Shown here one piece after another: positions 8,386-16,666 of a DNA stretch of 64,000 nt (positions are counted from its first letter, which is position 1; each line of letters starts with the position of its first letter). This DNA is from Ardenticatenaceae bacterium. Lineage in GTDB: Bacteria; Chloroflexota; Anaerolineae; Promineifilales; Promineifilaceae. The translations under genes and the position numbers were made by a program. A model generated the notes under the pieces. That model saw only the letters and a list, made by a program, of their open reading frames with translations, made no database searches and was not told the DNA's origin. The stretch spans positions 1 to 64,000 of the forward strand of contig JACKBN010000002.1 of the NCBI GenBank assembly GCA_020634565.1. Direction: 5' to 3'.

Positions 8386-11376
8386 CTACGGCTCGAAGCG
8401 GTAAACGTCGTTGGGAAAGTCTACGTGTGGTGAAACGGCAGCTAGTGCGGCTTCATCTGGATTTGCCTGGGGAGACTCCAGCCGCAGATCGAGCATCCAG
8501 GTGGAGGGTTCATCTGGTTCGAGTGGCTCAAACTCAAAGGAGTAGGTTAGCTCGCCGCTGCCACGCTCAATAATTTGCTGGTCGTTGCCTAAAACGGCCG
8601 CTCCGCCAAAAGCTGGCAGCAGGGTGGTATTGAGGTTAGCGGTGTCCATGGAAGTGAGTTCGTAAAAAACCGTGATGGTGAAGGTGGTACGGCCGTTTAA
8701 TACAGAGCCAACTGGTGGTGAAACATCGAGGATGCCGAGCCTGTCTAGAGTGTTAGTTACGGATGAATTTGACTGGTAGCTAACTTCTTCAAGTGCTTGC
8801 ACATTAAAAGCCATTTCCTGGTCAAAGCTGATGAGAATGGGGACTTCATTGTTTTCACCCACGCCCCAAAGCCCTGTCATTAGCTTGAATTCATCGGAGT
8901 TTATGGCGGAGGTGATGTTTTCTGGTTCGATAGTCGCTGTGATGGTTACAAAACCCGTGCCTGCCTGTACTCGTTGTTCATCTCCCAAAGCGTGGCCGAA
9001 GCCGTATTGAATTGTTTCTTGTGTTGGGTGAATAAAACTGAGACTCAGCATCGCTTCAGCAGCGCTTTCCAATTTGTAACCGACAGTTACTTCAAGGGTG
9101 ATAGCCTCGTCGGGATCGGAGCGGGGGAGTTGCGTTGCTTCGGTGATCCAAAGGCGATTGTCTGGCGGCACGGGCATTGTTTCAGCCATATCCATTTGGT
9201 AGGTAACTTCTGCCGTGCTGGTTAGGTCCAGGGTGAAGTTTGGCATGGCTTCCATGGTAACTTCGCTGGTCGGTTCACCGTTTTCGTCTAGATGCCTGAT
9301 CTGCATGACGAGAACTGGATAATCGGTGCCTACAATGTCGCGCATGACGGCTGGATTTTCCACAAAGGTAATGGATTTATTACCGAACGTGTTGATCGAG
9401 CCATCCAGAACGATCTCATCGCCTAAGCCATCAATGGGGAGACGGCCGTCTTCTGCCATTTCCCAATCAGGATGAGCGTAGAGCGGTTTGAGAATGACTT
9501 TTTCACCATAATCGAGCTGGTAAGCGATGTCGATGATGAGCGTGATCGGGTCGTTAGCTGAGGTGCGCGGATACTGTGTTGCGGAAGTGAGCCAGACGCA
9601 GGGGCATTGGTCAGAGATTACGGCCGTTTCAACCAACATTTCTTTCAAGGTTAATGAATTGATCCGAGCACCCGTCGTTGCATCGTAAGGAATTACAGCA
9701 AGCGTATAGCTACTGTCAACGGCCGTTTCTGGAATTGGAAGCGTGAGCTGCATGATGTTAGAAAATGGCTCATCCACTTGGCTCAACAAAGTGCCGTTGC
9801 TGTCTGTGAGATGAACGGCAATCGTTGTATTTGCGGCTGTCTGATTTTCCCAATCCAGGATTATTGCCAGTTCCTCACCTGGGTTCACCTCTGCCGCTGA
9901 GAGATGACGGGTGATGATTGTCGGATCGTTGGCTGTGCTTGGTGTAGTCGTATCTTCTTCAAGGCGGGCAATTTCGGCTGCAATTTGGGCCAGCGCCTGT
10001 TCTAGCTGGGCCAATCGCTCGCCGTTGGTTTCGGGGAGCAAGGCTTGTAGTTCAGCTTGATAGGTGCGCAGGATGGTGAGCTGGGTGGGGATAGGAACGG
10101 CCGTTGGCAATTCACTCGTATCCAAATCCGCTACCTGGCCATCGCTGGTGAGCGGCCATTGCAGATTGGCTTCATTCACCCAGCCCTGGCCCATATCCTG
10201 CACGGAAACGTATTGCCAAGTGATGCCGTCGCGGACGACAGCCAGTTGGTTGTTCATGAGACCGCTGAGGGTAACCTGCGTGCCTTCGGCCAAGGTAGCT
10301 TCCGCTGCGCCGTTTGGTTCAGTCAGCAGCGGCGTTTCGGTTGTGACTTGACCTTCGGGCAGCACAAAGGAGACGCCCATTCCCGCTGGTAGGTGGGTAA
10401 ATTGATCCTCTGGGAAGTCGGCGCTGGTCATGAGCTGGCGGCTGACGCGCTCCAGGCGGCGCAGCAGGGTATCGCCGTCGTAGTCGGCGATCTCGACGAC
10501 GGTGTCGGTGGTGCTATCCAATTTCACTAGCCGGTATTGGCTGCCCGCAACGCCATCCTGGTTGGGGGAGTAGTCGATGCGGTAGGTGGTGAGGGAACGG
10601 CCGTTCCCCGTCGTCTCCATACCAATTTGTGAAATCGCAAAACCGTATGGCTCGTATACCCCGCCTCGGCTGTTTACGCCCAGCGGCGGCTCGACCAGAT
10701 ATTTTTCGACGCAATCGCTGCCGCTGCATTGCCAATCCAGCCGGACGACAGATTGCACCAGCCCGTCCCAGCCGACGTCGTCATAGAAAGGTGGGGTGGT
10801 GAAGTTGCCCGCCCGGCCTTCGGCCTGGGCCAGGGCGTGGTAAACGTCGAAGTATTGCAGCGAGACAGTTTCCATGCGCTCGACGTTGCTGTCGTAGGTG
10901 CCGCGCCAGAGGAATTGGCCGTCACCCTGGGCAAAGATGCGCTGTTTGTTGTTAGCATCCACCAGTTCGCCGCGGAAAAAGGTGCCGTCGAGCGACTGCC
11001 ATGATTCGGCCGTCATCTCGGCCCAACCGTCATCCAGCTCAACCCACATAGGGAATTCCAGCCGCAGCTGGTCATAGATGATGAACTCATCCCGACCGGG
11101 CACGTCTACGGTGCCCATTTGGGCGCTGATGGTAGCTGGCTGTTGGCTGAAGCTGAACCAGCTGAAATATACGACAAGGGCTAGAACAGTGAAGGCAACG
11201 GCCGTTCCCGCCAATCGTCCCAAGTTTGCCAGGGAAAAGCGGGATTGTTCGTACTGGTTTAGCAGGTTGCCGCGTAGTTCTTGTTTGAAGGCGCGGGGAG
11301 GATACGGCCGTTCGTCAGACCGCTGCAATTCATCAATGAGATCATCAAATTGGTTAAGTTTATCGTTACGAGACAT
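8386..11376 (-). CDS. Large membrane-anchored extracytoplasmic protein paired with ECF sigma factor
   Basis: This 996-residue protein has a short charged cytoplasmic tail, one transmembrane helix at about residues 51-72, and a very large outer part. The outer part includes an SH3b-like stretch near 370-420, a short coiled coil rich in Leu/Glu/Ala near 455-490, and repeated beta-rich modules. The first 11 bases overlap the end of the ECF sigma gene, so the two are translationally coupled, the usual place of an anti-sigma factor. The cytoplasmic tail has no zinc-binding HxxxCxxC, so a classical ZAS-type anti-sigma is not supported. Its function is otherwise unknown. Confidence 0.75.
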   Translation of the reverse strand: MSRNDKLNQFDDLIDELQRSDERPYPPRAFKQELRGNLLNQYEQSRFSLANLGRLAGTAVAFTVLALVVYFSWFSFSQQPATISAQMGTVDVPGRDEFIIYDQLRLEFPMWVELDDGWAEMTAESWQSLDGTFFRGELVDANNKQRIFAQGDGQFLWRGTYDSNVERMETVSLQYFDVYHALAQAEGRAGNFTTPPFYDDVGWDGLVQSVVRLDWQCSGSDCVEKYLVEPPLGVNSRGGVYEPYGFAISQIGMETTGNGRSLTTYRIDYSPNQDGVAGSQYRLVKLDSTTDTVVEIADYDGDTLLRRLERVSRQLMTSADFPEDQFTHLPAGMGVSFVLPEGQVTTETPLLTEPNGAAEATLAEGTQVTLSGLMNNQLAVVRDGITWQYVSVQDMGQGWVNEANLQWPLTSDGQVADLDTSELPTAVPIPTQLTILRTYQAELQALLPETNGERLAQLEQALAQIAAEIARLEEDTTTPSTANDPTIITRHLSAAEVNPGEELAIILDWENQTAANTTIAVHLTDSNGTLLSQVDEPFSNIMQLTLPIPETAVDSSYTLAVIPYDATTGARINSLTLKEMLVETAVISDQCPCVWLTSATQYPRTSANDPITLIIDIAYQLDYGEKVILKPLYAHPDWEMAEDGRLPIDGLGDEIVLDGSINTFGNKSITFVENPAVMRDIVGTDYPVLVMQIRHLDENGEPTSEVTMEAMPNFTLDLTSTAEVTYQMDMAETMPVPPDNRLWITEATQLPRSDPDEAITLEVTVGYKLESAAEAMLSLSFIHPTQETIQYGFGHALGDEQRVQAGTGFVTITATIEPENITSAINSDEFKLMTGLWGVGENNEVPILISFDQEMAFNVQALEEVSYQSNSSVTNTLDRLGILDVSPPVGSVLNGRTTFTITVFYELTSMDTANLNTTLLPAFGGAAVLGNDQQIIERGSGELTYSFEFEPLEPDEPSTWMLDLRLESPQANPDEAALAAVSPHVDFPNDVYRFEP

Positions 11377-11932
11377 GTGGATTTACCTCTCTCACAGGCG
11401 CGGGCAGGTCGCTTTCTAGCTCGGCGCGGAGCCGGGCCAGGGCGCGATGCAGGCGCACGTACACATTGTCGGGGGAACAGGCCAGGATTTCGGCGACTTC
11501 TTCGCTGGGCAGCTCTTCCAGGTAGCGCAAGACGATGATGTCGCGGTCTTTGGGGCGCAGGCGGGCCAGGGCGCGGTGGATGGTTTGGCGGGTCTGGCGG
11601 GTTTGCACGGCCGTTTCCGTCGCGCGCAGTTCTGTACTGCCAAACCAGCTTTTGGGCGAGAGCCACTTTTGCCGCCGCAGCTTCGACAGCGCCTCGTTGC
11701 GGGCGATGCGGTAGAGCCAGGGGCCAAAGCCGTGATCTTGCCATTCGTAGCGCCGAATCTGTTTGAGCGCTTTTTCAAAGGTAACGGCCGTTACGTCTTG
11801 GGCCGCTGCCTCATCCTGCATGAGCCGGGCCGTGTAGGCAAAAATGCGGTCCACGTAATGGTCATACAGCGCCGCGAACGCCGCCGGATTCTGCCGGGCC
11901 TGTTCGACAAGCAATTTTTCGTTATCAAGCAT
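11366..11932 (-). CDS. ECF-type RNA polymerase sigma factor
   Basis: This 188-residue protein has region 2 (YDHYVDRIFAYTARL through FGPWLYRIARNEALS) and region 4 (DIIVLRYLEELPSEEVAEIL, followed by the recognition helix) joined by a short linker, as in the RpoE/SigW class. The start at 11932 was chosen because the longer frame (to 12061) merely translates a dispersed repeat. It leads a two-gene unit with the membrane protein downstream, which fits control by an envelope signal. Confidence 0.9.
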   Translation of the reverse strand: MLDNEKLLVEQARQNPAAFAALYDHYVDRIFAYTARLMQDEAAAQDVTAVTFEKALKQIRRYEWQDHGFGPWLYRIARNEALSKLRRQKWLSPKSWFGSTELRATETAVQTRQTRQTIHRALARLRPKDRDIIVLRYLEELPSEEVAEILACSPDNVYVRLHRALARLRAELESDLPAPVREVNPHVS

Positions 11933-11942
11933 AAAAACCTCA

Positions 11943-12021
11943 AATCTGGAGATTGGTTGATTGGAGATTGGAGATTTTGAACCAGATTTTTTAATCTCCA
12001 GTCTCCAATCTCTAATCTCCA
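11943..12021. repeat. Dispersed inverted repeat, family C (GGAGATTGGAGATT type)
   Basis: Tandem GATTGGAGATT words on one side and CCAATCTCTAATCTCC on the other form a long imperfect hairpin in the divergent spacer between the sigma factor and the LysM lipoprotein. Copies occur at 32665-32731 and, within a coding region, at 6486-6512. Confidence 0.75.
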
Positions 12022-12139
12022 TTTCTGCCTGTATAACGCCTGAGCAAGGTAAATCTTGCAAAAATGGTTAGAGATTAATTGTAATTGGTTGCTGGCGTCG
12101 TGCCATTTGCTGGTTTGGGTATATACTTCCTGCTTTGTT

Positions 12140-13123
12140 ATGCGTAGATTACTTGTTATTTGTGTGCTTGGCTGCTGGCTGTTGACCGCCTGCCAGCAGG
12201 ATAGTGAGGGGGAGACGGTGCCGACGGAAACGGCCGTTTTCACCCCCACACCTCAAATTGGCGTCTCTTTTGCCACGCGCGCTGCACCAACAACGGCCGT
12301 TATCCAAACCACCCCCACGCCTTTGCCTACCCCAACGGCAACCCCCACGCCCACGCCCATCGTTTACCAGATTGAGTCCGGGGATACGCTGCTGGGCATT
12401 GCCATTCAGCGCGGCACGACGGTAGAGGAGATTGAGGCGCTCAATCCGGGCATTGTGCCGGAGAATTTGCAGATTGGTCAGGCGGTGGTGCTGCCGCCGC
12501 CCCCGACGGTGAATCCGCTGCTGGCACCGGGCACGCCAATACCCATCCAGGTGGCGGTGACCAAAATTCAGGCGTACCAGACGCCCATCGGCAGCTTGTG
12601 GCTGCTGGGGGAAGTGACCAATGAGGGGGAAACGGCCGTTGAGAACATCCAGGTGGAGATTGGCTTGCTGGCAGCAGACGGCCGTATCGTGGGGAATGCC
12701 ACCATCTGGGTAGCGACCTCGGTGATTTTGCCGGGCGAGCGCGGGCCATTTGGCGTGCTCATCAATGAACCACCCGCCGACTTCGCCCAGCCAACGGTGG
12801 CGATTGTCGGCGGTCAGGCCGTGGTGGAGTTGGGCACGCGCACGCTGGATCTGACCATGCGCGACACCGCTCTCATGACCGAGGATGACAGCGTGGCGCT
12901 GAGCGGCACCGTGGTAAACAGCGGCGAAACGGCAGCCGCCCAGGTGACACTGATAGCTACTTTTTATGATGCGCAGGGCAACGTCACGGGCTTTCAGCAG
13001 CAGGTGGTGGCGGAGCAGTTGTTAGTGGGTGAGGAACGGCCGTTCCTGCTCGAAGCGGCCCCACCCGGTGGCGCGACCGTCACCTATCAGCTCCACGCCG
13101 AAGCGCAAACAATAAACAATTAA
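12140..13123 (+). CDS. LysM-domain lipoprotein
   Basis: This 327-residue protein has a lipoprotein signal (LLTAC, Cys about 16), a Pro/Thr-rich linker, one LysM domain at about residues 75-120 (YQIESGDTLLGIA ... LQIGQAVVLP) and a C-terminal region with two beta-rich modules like FxLYD/CARDB repeats. It probably sits on the outside of the cytoplasmic membrane and binds peptidoglycan. The start at 12140 gives the correct signal peptide. Four ACGGCCGT copies fall in this gene, read in different frames. Confidence 0.85.
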   Translation: MRRLLVICVLGCWLLTACQQDSEGETVPTETAVFTPTPQIGVSFATRAAPTTAVIQTTPTPLPTPTATPTPTPIVYQIESGDTLLGIAIQRGTTVEEIEALNPGIVPENLQIGQAVVLPPPPTVNPLLAPGTPIPIQVAVTKIQAYQTPIGSLWLLGEVTNEGETAVENIQVEIGLLAADGRIVGNATIWVATSVILPGERGPFGVLINEPPADFAQPTVAIVGGQAVVELGTRTLDLTMRDTALMTEDDSVALSGTVVNSGETAAAQVTLIATFYDAQGNVTGFQQQVVAEQLLVGEERPFLLEAAPPGGATVTYQLHAEAQTINN

Positions 13124-13158
13124 CCATTTACAATTCACCATTACACATTATCATTCTG
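13113..13158. repeat. Family D repeat copy
   Basis: AT-rich words AACAATTAACCATTTACAAT and ATTCACCATTACAC fill the 37-base gap between the lipoprotein and acyltransferase genes and include the last codons of the former. Confidence 0.5.
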
Positions 13159-13160
13159 CC

Positions 13161-13865
13161 ATGTTTCGATACCAACTTATCCGTGCTGCCATGCACGTTA
13201 CACGCACAATTTTGCTTACCCGGATGGAAGTTTTTGGCCGGGAAAATATTCCCGCCAGTGGCCCGTACATCGTGACCCTGAACCACATGAGCGTGGCCGA
13301 TACGCCGCTGCTGCTAATGGCTTTTCCACTGGTGGAATGGGCCTTTTTTGCCGGAGAAAAGTGGCGCAGCCATCCGATTTACGGACCGATTATGGCCTGG
13401 CTGGGGGCGATTTATATCAATCGGGGTGAGGTGGACCGGCAGGGGCTGCGGGATGCGATGGCGGCGATTGAGCGCGGCGTGGTGTTTGGCCTGGCGCCAG
13501 AAGGTAGCCGCAGCAAAAATGGGCAAATGCAGGAGGCTAAAGTGGGCGCGGCTTACCTGGCCAGTCGCTCAGGCGTACCCATTTTGCCCGTGAGTTTTGA
13601 AAACAATGACAGGTTGTTTGCCAATTTCAAACGGGGTCGCTTCACGGACATTAAGCTGCGTGTGGGAGAACCGTATACGTTGCCAGAAATCGGCCGTCGG
13701 GCCAAGGGTGCCGATTTGGCGGCCTACACGCACCTGATCATGGTGAAGATTGCCGCGCTGCTGCCGCCGCGCTACTGGGGCGTTTATGCCGACAGTCCCG
13801 CGCTGGCAGCCCTGCTAGCCGGTGAAGATCCATGGCCTGCTTGCCAAACGGCCGTTCCTGACTAA
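13161..13865 (+). CDS. plsC: 1-acyl-sn-glycerol-3-phosphate acyltransferase
   Basis: This 234-residue PlsC-family enzyme carries the catalytic NHMSVAD motif (NHx4D), the glycerophosphate-binding APEGSRSKNG block and the GVPILPV segment, in the usual order and spacing. It would add the second acyl chain in phospholipid synthesis at the inner membrane face. No clear ribosome site precedes 13161; a start at the next in-frame Met (residue 12) is possible. The gene follows the LysM lipoprotein with a short gap and may be co-transcribed. Confidence 0.88.
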   Translation: MFRYQLIRAAMHVTRTILLTRMEVFGRENIPASGPYIVTLNHMSVADTPLLLMAFPLVEWAFFAGEKWRSHPIYGPIMAWLGAIYINRGEVDRQGLRDAMAAIERGVVFGLAPEGSRSKNGQMQEAKVGAAYLASRSGVPILPVSFENNDRLFANFKRGRFTDIKLRVGEPYTLPEIGRRAKGADLAAYTHLIMVKIAALLPPRYWGVYADSPALAALLAGEDPWPACQTAVPD

Positions 13866-13882
13866 TTTTCCACGAAATCTAG

Positions 13883-13916
13883 AGGTGCGACGCACTTAAA
13901 AAAGCGCATCGCACCT
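13883..13916. terminator. Hairpin between convergent genes
   Basis: Arms AGGTGCGA and TCGCACCT with inner CGC/GCG pairs and an A-rich loop, between plsC and the thioredoxin gene. No long T run follows on either strand, so termination is likely but not certain. Confidence 0.5.
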
Positions 13917-13942
13917 AAGCGCTTGCGAAACTTGTGGCTTTT

Positions 13943-14413
13943 TTAGTTTTCTAAAGTCGCAAACGCTGCTTCAAACAGCGCGGCTTCGGTGTAGCCGGGC
14001 CACGTTTGCAGCACTTCGCCCTCTGCATCCACCAGGACAAAGTAAGGTTGGTAGCGGAAGCCATATTCCTGCTTGGCGGCTGCCGAATTAGGATCATCAG
14101 TGTTGATTTTTACGAACTCAATGTCGCTGCCATACTCATTTTCGAGCCCATTCACGATGGGCTGCATCGCCTGGCAGGTCGGTCACCAATTGGCGTAAAA
14201 CTCAATGAGCTGTGGCTTGGCGGCGACGGTTTGTACGTCGGGTTCGGCCTCCGTTTGCACGTCCGTGGCTGTTGGTTCAGGCTGTACGGGTTCGCTTTCG
14301 GGGGCGTCGGTGGGCTGGACGGGAACGGCCGTTGCCGGTACCGTCTCACCGCCACAGGCTGCTGCTAGCAGCAATAGCAAGCAGGAAATAATCAAGTAAA
14401 CAAGTTTTCGCAT
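13943..14413 (-). CDS. Thioredoxin-fold lipoprotein, probable selenoprotein (in-frame UGA at residue 77)
   Basis: The gene reads 156 residues if the TGA at 14183-14185 is decoded. It has a lipoprotein signal (LAAAC, Cys20), a Pro/Glu/Thr linker and a thioredoxin domain. The active site reads FYANW-TGA-PTCQAM, so the UGA stands exactly at the first cysteine of WCxxC and gives U-P-T-C. After it the frame stays open and thioredoxin-like, including the cis-proline region YQPYF, to a TAA at 13943. An AAGGAGA site precedes the ATG at 14413. The alternative is a pseudogene with a TGC/TGT-to-TGA change. The role would be thiol-disulfide exchange outside the membrane. Confidence 0.75.
14145..14163 (-). 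promoter_or_regulatory. Candidate bacterial SECIS hairpin
   Basis: In the mRNA, AGCCCAU pairs perfectly with AUGGGCU around the loop CGUGA. The stem begins 19 bases after the UGA and the loop 26 bases after it. As I remember the bacterial SECIS rules, the apical loop lies 16-37 bases from the UGA and has a G in its first two positions; both hold here. Confidence 0.65.
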
Positions 14414-14432
14414 AAGAATCTCCTTTTTTAAT

Positions 14433-14478
14433 AGGACGCTGATGAACGCGGAAAACGCAGATTTTTTTCTCTGCGCCC
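14433..14478. repeat. Family A repeat copy (partial)
   Basis: GGACGCTGATGAACGCGG and the following AACGCAGATTTTTTTCTCTGCG match family A. It lies in the 97-base spacer ahead of the thioredoxin gene. Confidence 0.55.
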
Positions 14479-14510
14479 CCGTTGATGGCGACGTGCCATT
14501 CATTCCATTT

Positions 14511-15788
14511 TTACGGACCGTAGCTAATCCGGTAAATCGCGCTGTTGATGTAATCACCCACATAAAGTGCGCCATCTGGCCCAACGATGAGCGGTAGGGA
14601 ACGGCCGTCTGGCCATTGGGCAAACCAGCTCACCGTGCTCTGGTAGCTGTCGCCGTCTGGCGTCAACTGCACGCGGGCGATGCCGGTTTGCACGCCATCG
14701 GTTAAAAAGGTGCCAAAGATGGCCACAAAGGCGTTGTTTTGGTACTCAGCCGGGAACTGGTCGCCTGTGTAAAAATCGAGCCCGTTGGCAGAGGAATGCG
14801 GTTCGAAGAAGGCAACGGCCGTTTGCGTGCCGGTACAATTGCTGCCTTCGCCGTTGTTCCAGCAGCTTGGCCAGCCATAATTGCCGCCAATGGTGATGTG
14901 GTTGAGTTCTTCATTAGGTGCATCCAGGCCGAGATCGTCACGGCCGTTGTCGGTAGCGAACAGATCGCCGGTGGCGGGATGAAAGGCGAGGTCGTATGGG
15001 TTGCGCAGGCCGCTGGCGATGATTTCGCTTTCTCCCGTGTCTACGTTGAAGCGCATGATGGTGGCACTGCGGCTGTCGCTTTCGGCGCAGGCGTCGCAGG
15101 TGGAGCCAACGCCCATGTAGAGCCAGCCATCGGGGCCAAACTTGAGGTTGTCGTTTTGGTGCAGGCCGGTGGGCAAGCCGCTGACAACCGGTTCGCGCAC
15201 GTCGGCCTGGTCGTCGCCGTCGGTGTCGCGCAGCAGGGCAATCTGGCCGTTGCTGGAAACGTAGACGTCGTTGGTGCCGGGGCGGATGGTGATGCCCAGC
15301 GCGGTGCTGAAGCCGGTGGCAAAAACGGTGTCGCTGTCGGAACGGCCGTCGCCGTCCACATCCTGCAAAATATGCACCGTGCCGTCGAAGGAGGTCATAA
15401 AAAGCCGTCCCGCGTCGTCAAAGGTGAGGCTGGTAGGACGATAGATGCTGGCAAAGGTTTTGAAGCTAAAGCCAGGCGGCACGATGGCACCTGCTAAATC
15501 AATCACAGCTTCGGGCGTAGGGCCGGAATTGATGGGAGCAGGTGTCGGTGTGTCGGTGGGTGCGGCCGTTTCTGTGGCGGGTAGATTGGTGGCGGGAACG
15601 GCCGTATCGAGCGCCGTAGCTGGCAACGTGGCTGTTGGTGTGGCTGCGGGATTGGTGCAGGCAACGGCCGTTAGCAAGATAAGCCCCAGCAAAATGGTTT
15701 GAAGGTTTCCCAATTTCGGCAAAAGACGCCCTCCGCAGGTGTTTCGGTTCGGTTTTGGATGGTTGGCAATTGAATCGGCTGTCGGCAT
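14511..15788 (-). CDS. PQQ-type glucose/sorbosone dehydrogenase lipoprotein
   Basis: This 425-residue protein has a signal segment ending in LTAVAC (Cys about 44), a Thr/Pro/Ala linker and a six-bladed beta-propeller of the GSDH family: repeated DG(D)GR/PDGWLY strands, HQNDNLKFGPDG, SGLRNPYDLAFHP, and NELNHI-like GGNYGWP. These are the landmarks of soluble glucose dehydrogenase and L-sorbosone dehydrogenase, which use pyrroloquinoline quinone. The unusually long N-terminus before the signal suggests a later TTG start may be used. Located upstream of the thioredoxin in the same direction. Confidence 0.8.
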   Translation of the reverse strand: MPTADSIANHPKPNRNTCGGRLLPKLGNLQTILLGLILLTAVACTNPAATPTATLPATALDTAVPATNLPATETAAPTDTPTPAPINSGPTPEAVIDLAGAIVPPGFSFKTFASIYRPTSLTFDDAGRLFMTSFDGTVHILQDVDGDGRSDSDTVFATGFSTALGITIRPGTNDVYVSSNGQIALLRDTDGDDQADVREPVVSGLPTGLHQNDNLKFGPDGWLYMGVGSTCDACAESDSRSATIMRFNVDTGESEIIASGLRNPYDLAFHPATGDLFATDNGRDDLGLDAPNEELNHITIGGNYGWPSCWNNGEGSNCTGTQTAVAFFEPHSSANGLDFYTGDQFPAEYQNNAFVAIFGTFLTDGVQTGIARVQLTPDGDSYQSTVSWFAQWPDGRSLPLIVGPDGALYVGDYINSAIYRISYGP

Positions 15789-15939
15789 AATACATCATTT
15801 GCGCGGCCTTGACACGACCGTGAAGCTTGCCTTCAGCTAGTAGCAATTCTTACAATACAATTAAACACCAGAGATGCCTAGAAGCTGTAACAGTGCTGTA
15901 ATATTTTTCAGCTAAAACAGGAAGGCAGGAGTACAAAGT

Positions 15940-16662
15940 ATGACAATCAATCAATCATTTAGTGAATATGGCGACATTTTGGTTGTGGATGATGAAGCCT
16001 CAGTGGTCGAAGTGGTCGCCCTTTATTTAAAACGAGAAGGATTTACCGTGCGCGTGGCGCGAGACGGCCGTTCGGCCCTCGGTGCCATCCGTGAAAAATT
16101 ACCCGCTTTGGTGGTGCTGGATCTGATGTTGCCGGAAATTGACGGCCTGGAAATTGTGCGCCGCCTGCGTGATGATGCTGGCTCTGATGTGCCGGTGATC
16201 ATGCTCACGGCGCGGCGGCAGGAAACCGACCGCATTTATGGTCTGGAGCTGGGGGCCGATGATTACGTGACCAAGCCGTTTTCGCCGGCGGAGCTCGTGT
16301 CTCGCGTGAAGGCGGTACTGCGGCGCACCAAGGGGAACAGTGGCGGCGAGAAGGGGGAACGGCCGTTGCAATTCAACGACCTTTCTATTGACCCTAAAAC
16401 CCGCATTGTGACCGTGCGCGGCGATTCAATTGATCTGACCGCCACCGAGTTTAATCTGCTCTGGTTCATGGTGAGCCATCCGCGGCAGGTGTTTAAGCGC
16501 GACCAGCTGTTGGAAAACGTCTGGGGTTTCTCTGAGTACGTCGATCCCAGCACCGTTACCGTTCATATTCGCCGCCTGCGCGAAAAAATAGAAGTTGATC
16601 CCAGCGACCCCACCCATTTGCTGACCGTGTGGGGCGTTGGTTATAAATTTGATCCCGGATAG
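15940..16662 (+). CDS. OmpR-family response regulator
   Basis: This 240-residue protein has a receiver domain (acidic pair DDE near residue 12, phospho-acceptor Asp in VVLDLMLPE near 60, Lys in VTKPFSP near 110) and a winged-helix output domain with the TATEFNLLWF and HIRRLREKIE signatures. An AGGAG site lies ahead of the ATG. It is followed after four bases by its histidine kinase. The 151-base spacer ahead of it has a TTGACA at 15810, but no convincing -10 at the right distance. Confidence 0.93.
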   Translation: MTINQSFSEYGDILVVDDEASVVEVVALYLKREGFTVRVARDGRSALGAIREKLPALVVLDLMLPEIDGLEIVRRLRDDAGSDVPVIMLTARRQETDRIYGLELGADDYVTKPFSPAELVSRVKAVLRRTKGNSGGEKGERPLQFNDLSIDPKTRIVTVRGDSIDLTATEFNLLWFMVSHPRQVFKRDQLLENVWGFSEYVDPSTVTVHIRRLREKIEVDPSDPTHLLTVWGVGYKFDPG

Positions 16663-16666
16663 TCTG

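Noticed and set aside
11943..12021. CRISPR-like array of GATTGGAGATT words
   Set aside because: The units are short, directly joined, without spacers of constant length, and match a dispersed inverted repeat found elsewhere.
11366..12061. Longer sigma factor starting at 12061
   Set aside because: The extra 43 residues are only the translation of a dispersed repeat.
14165..14185. Thioredoxin gene as two separate genes or a frameshifted pseudogene
   Set aside because: Both halves are in the same frame, and only one TGA stands between them at the exact cysteine position. A frameshift would not do this. A point mutation remains possible and is kept as the alternative.
15809..15830. TTGACA at about 15810 as promoter of the response regulator gene
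   Set aside because: No acceptable -10 lies 16-18 bases downstream.
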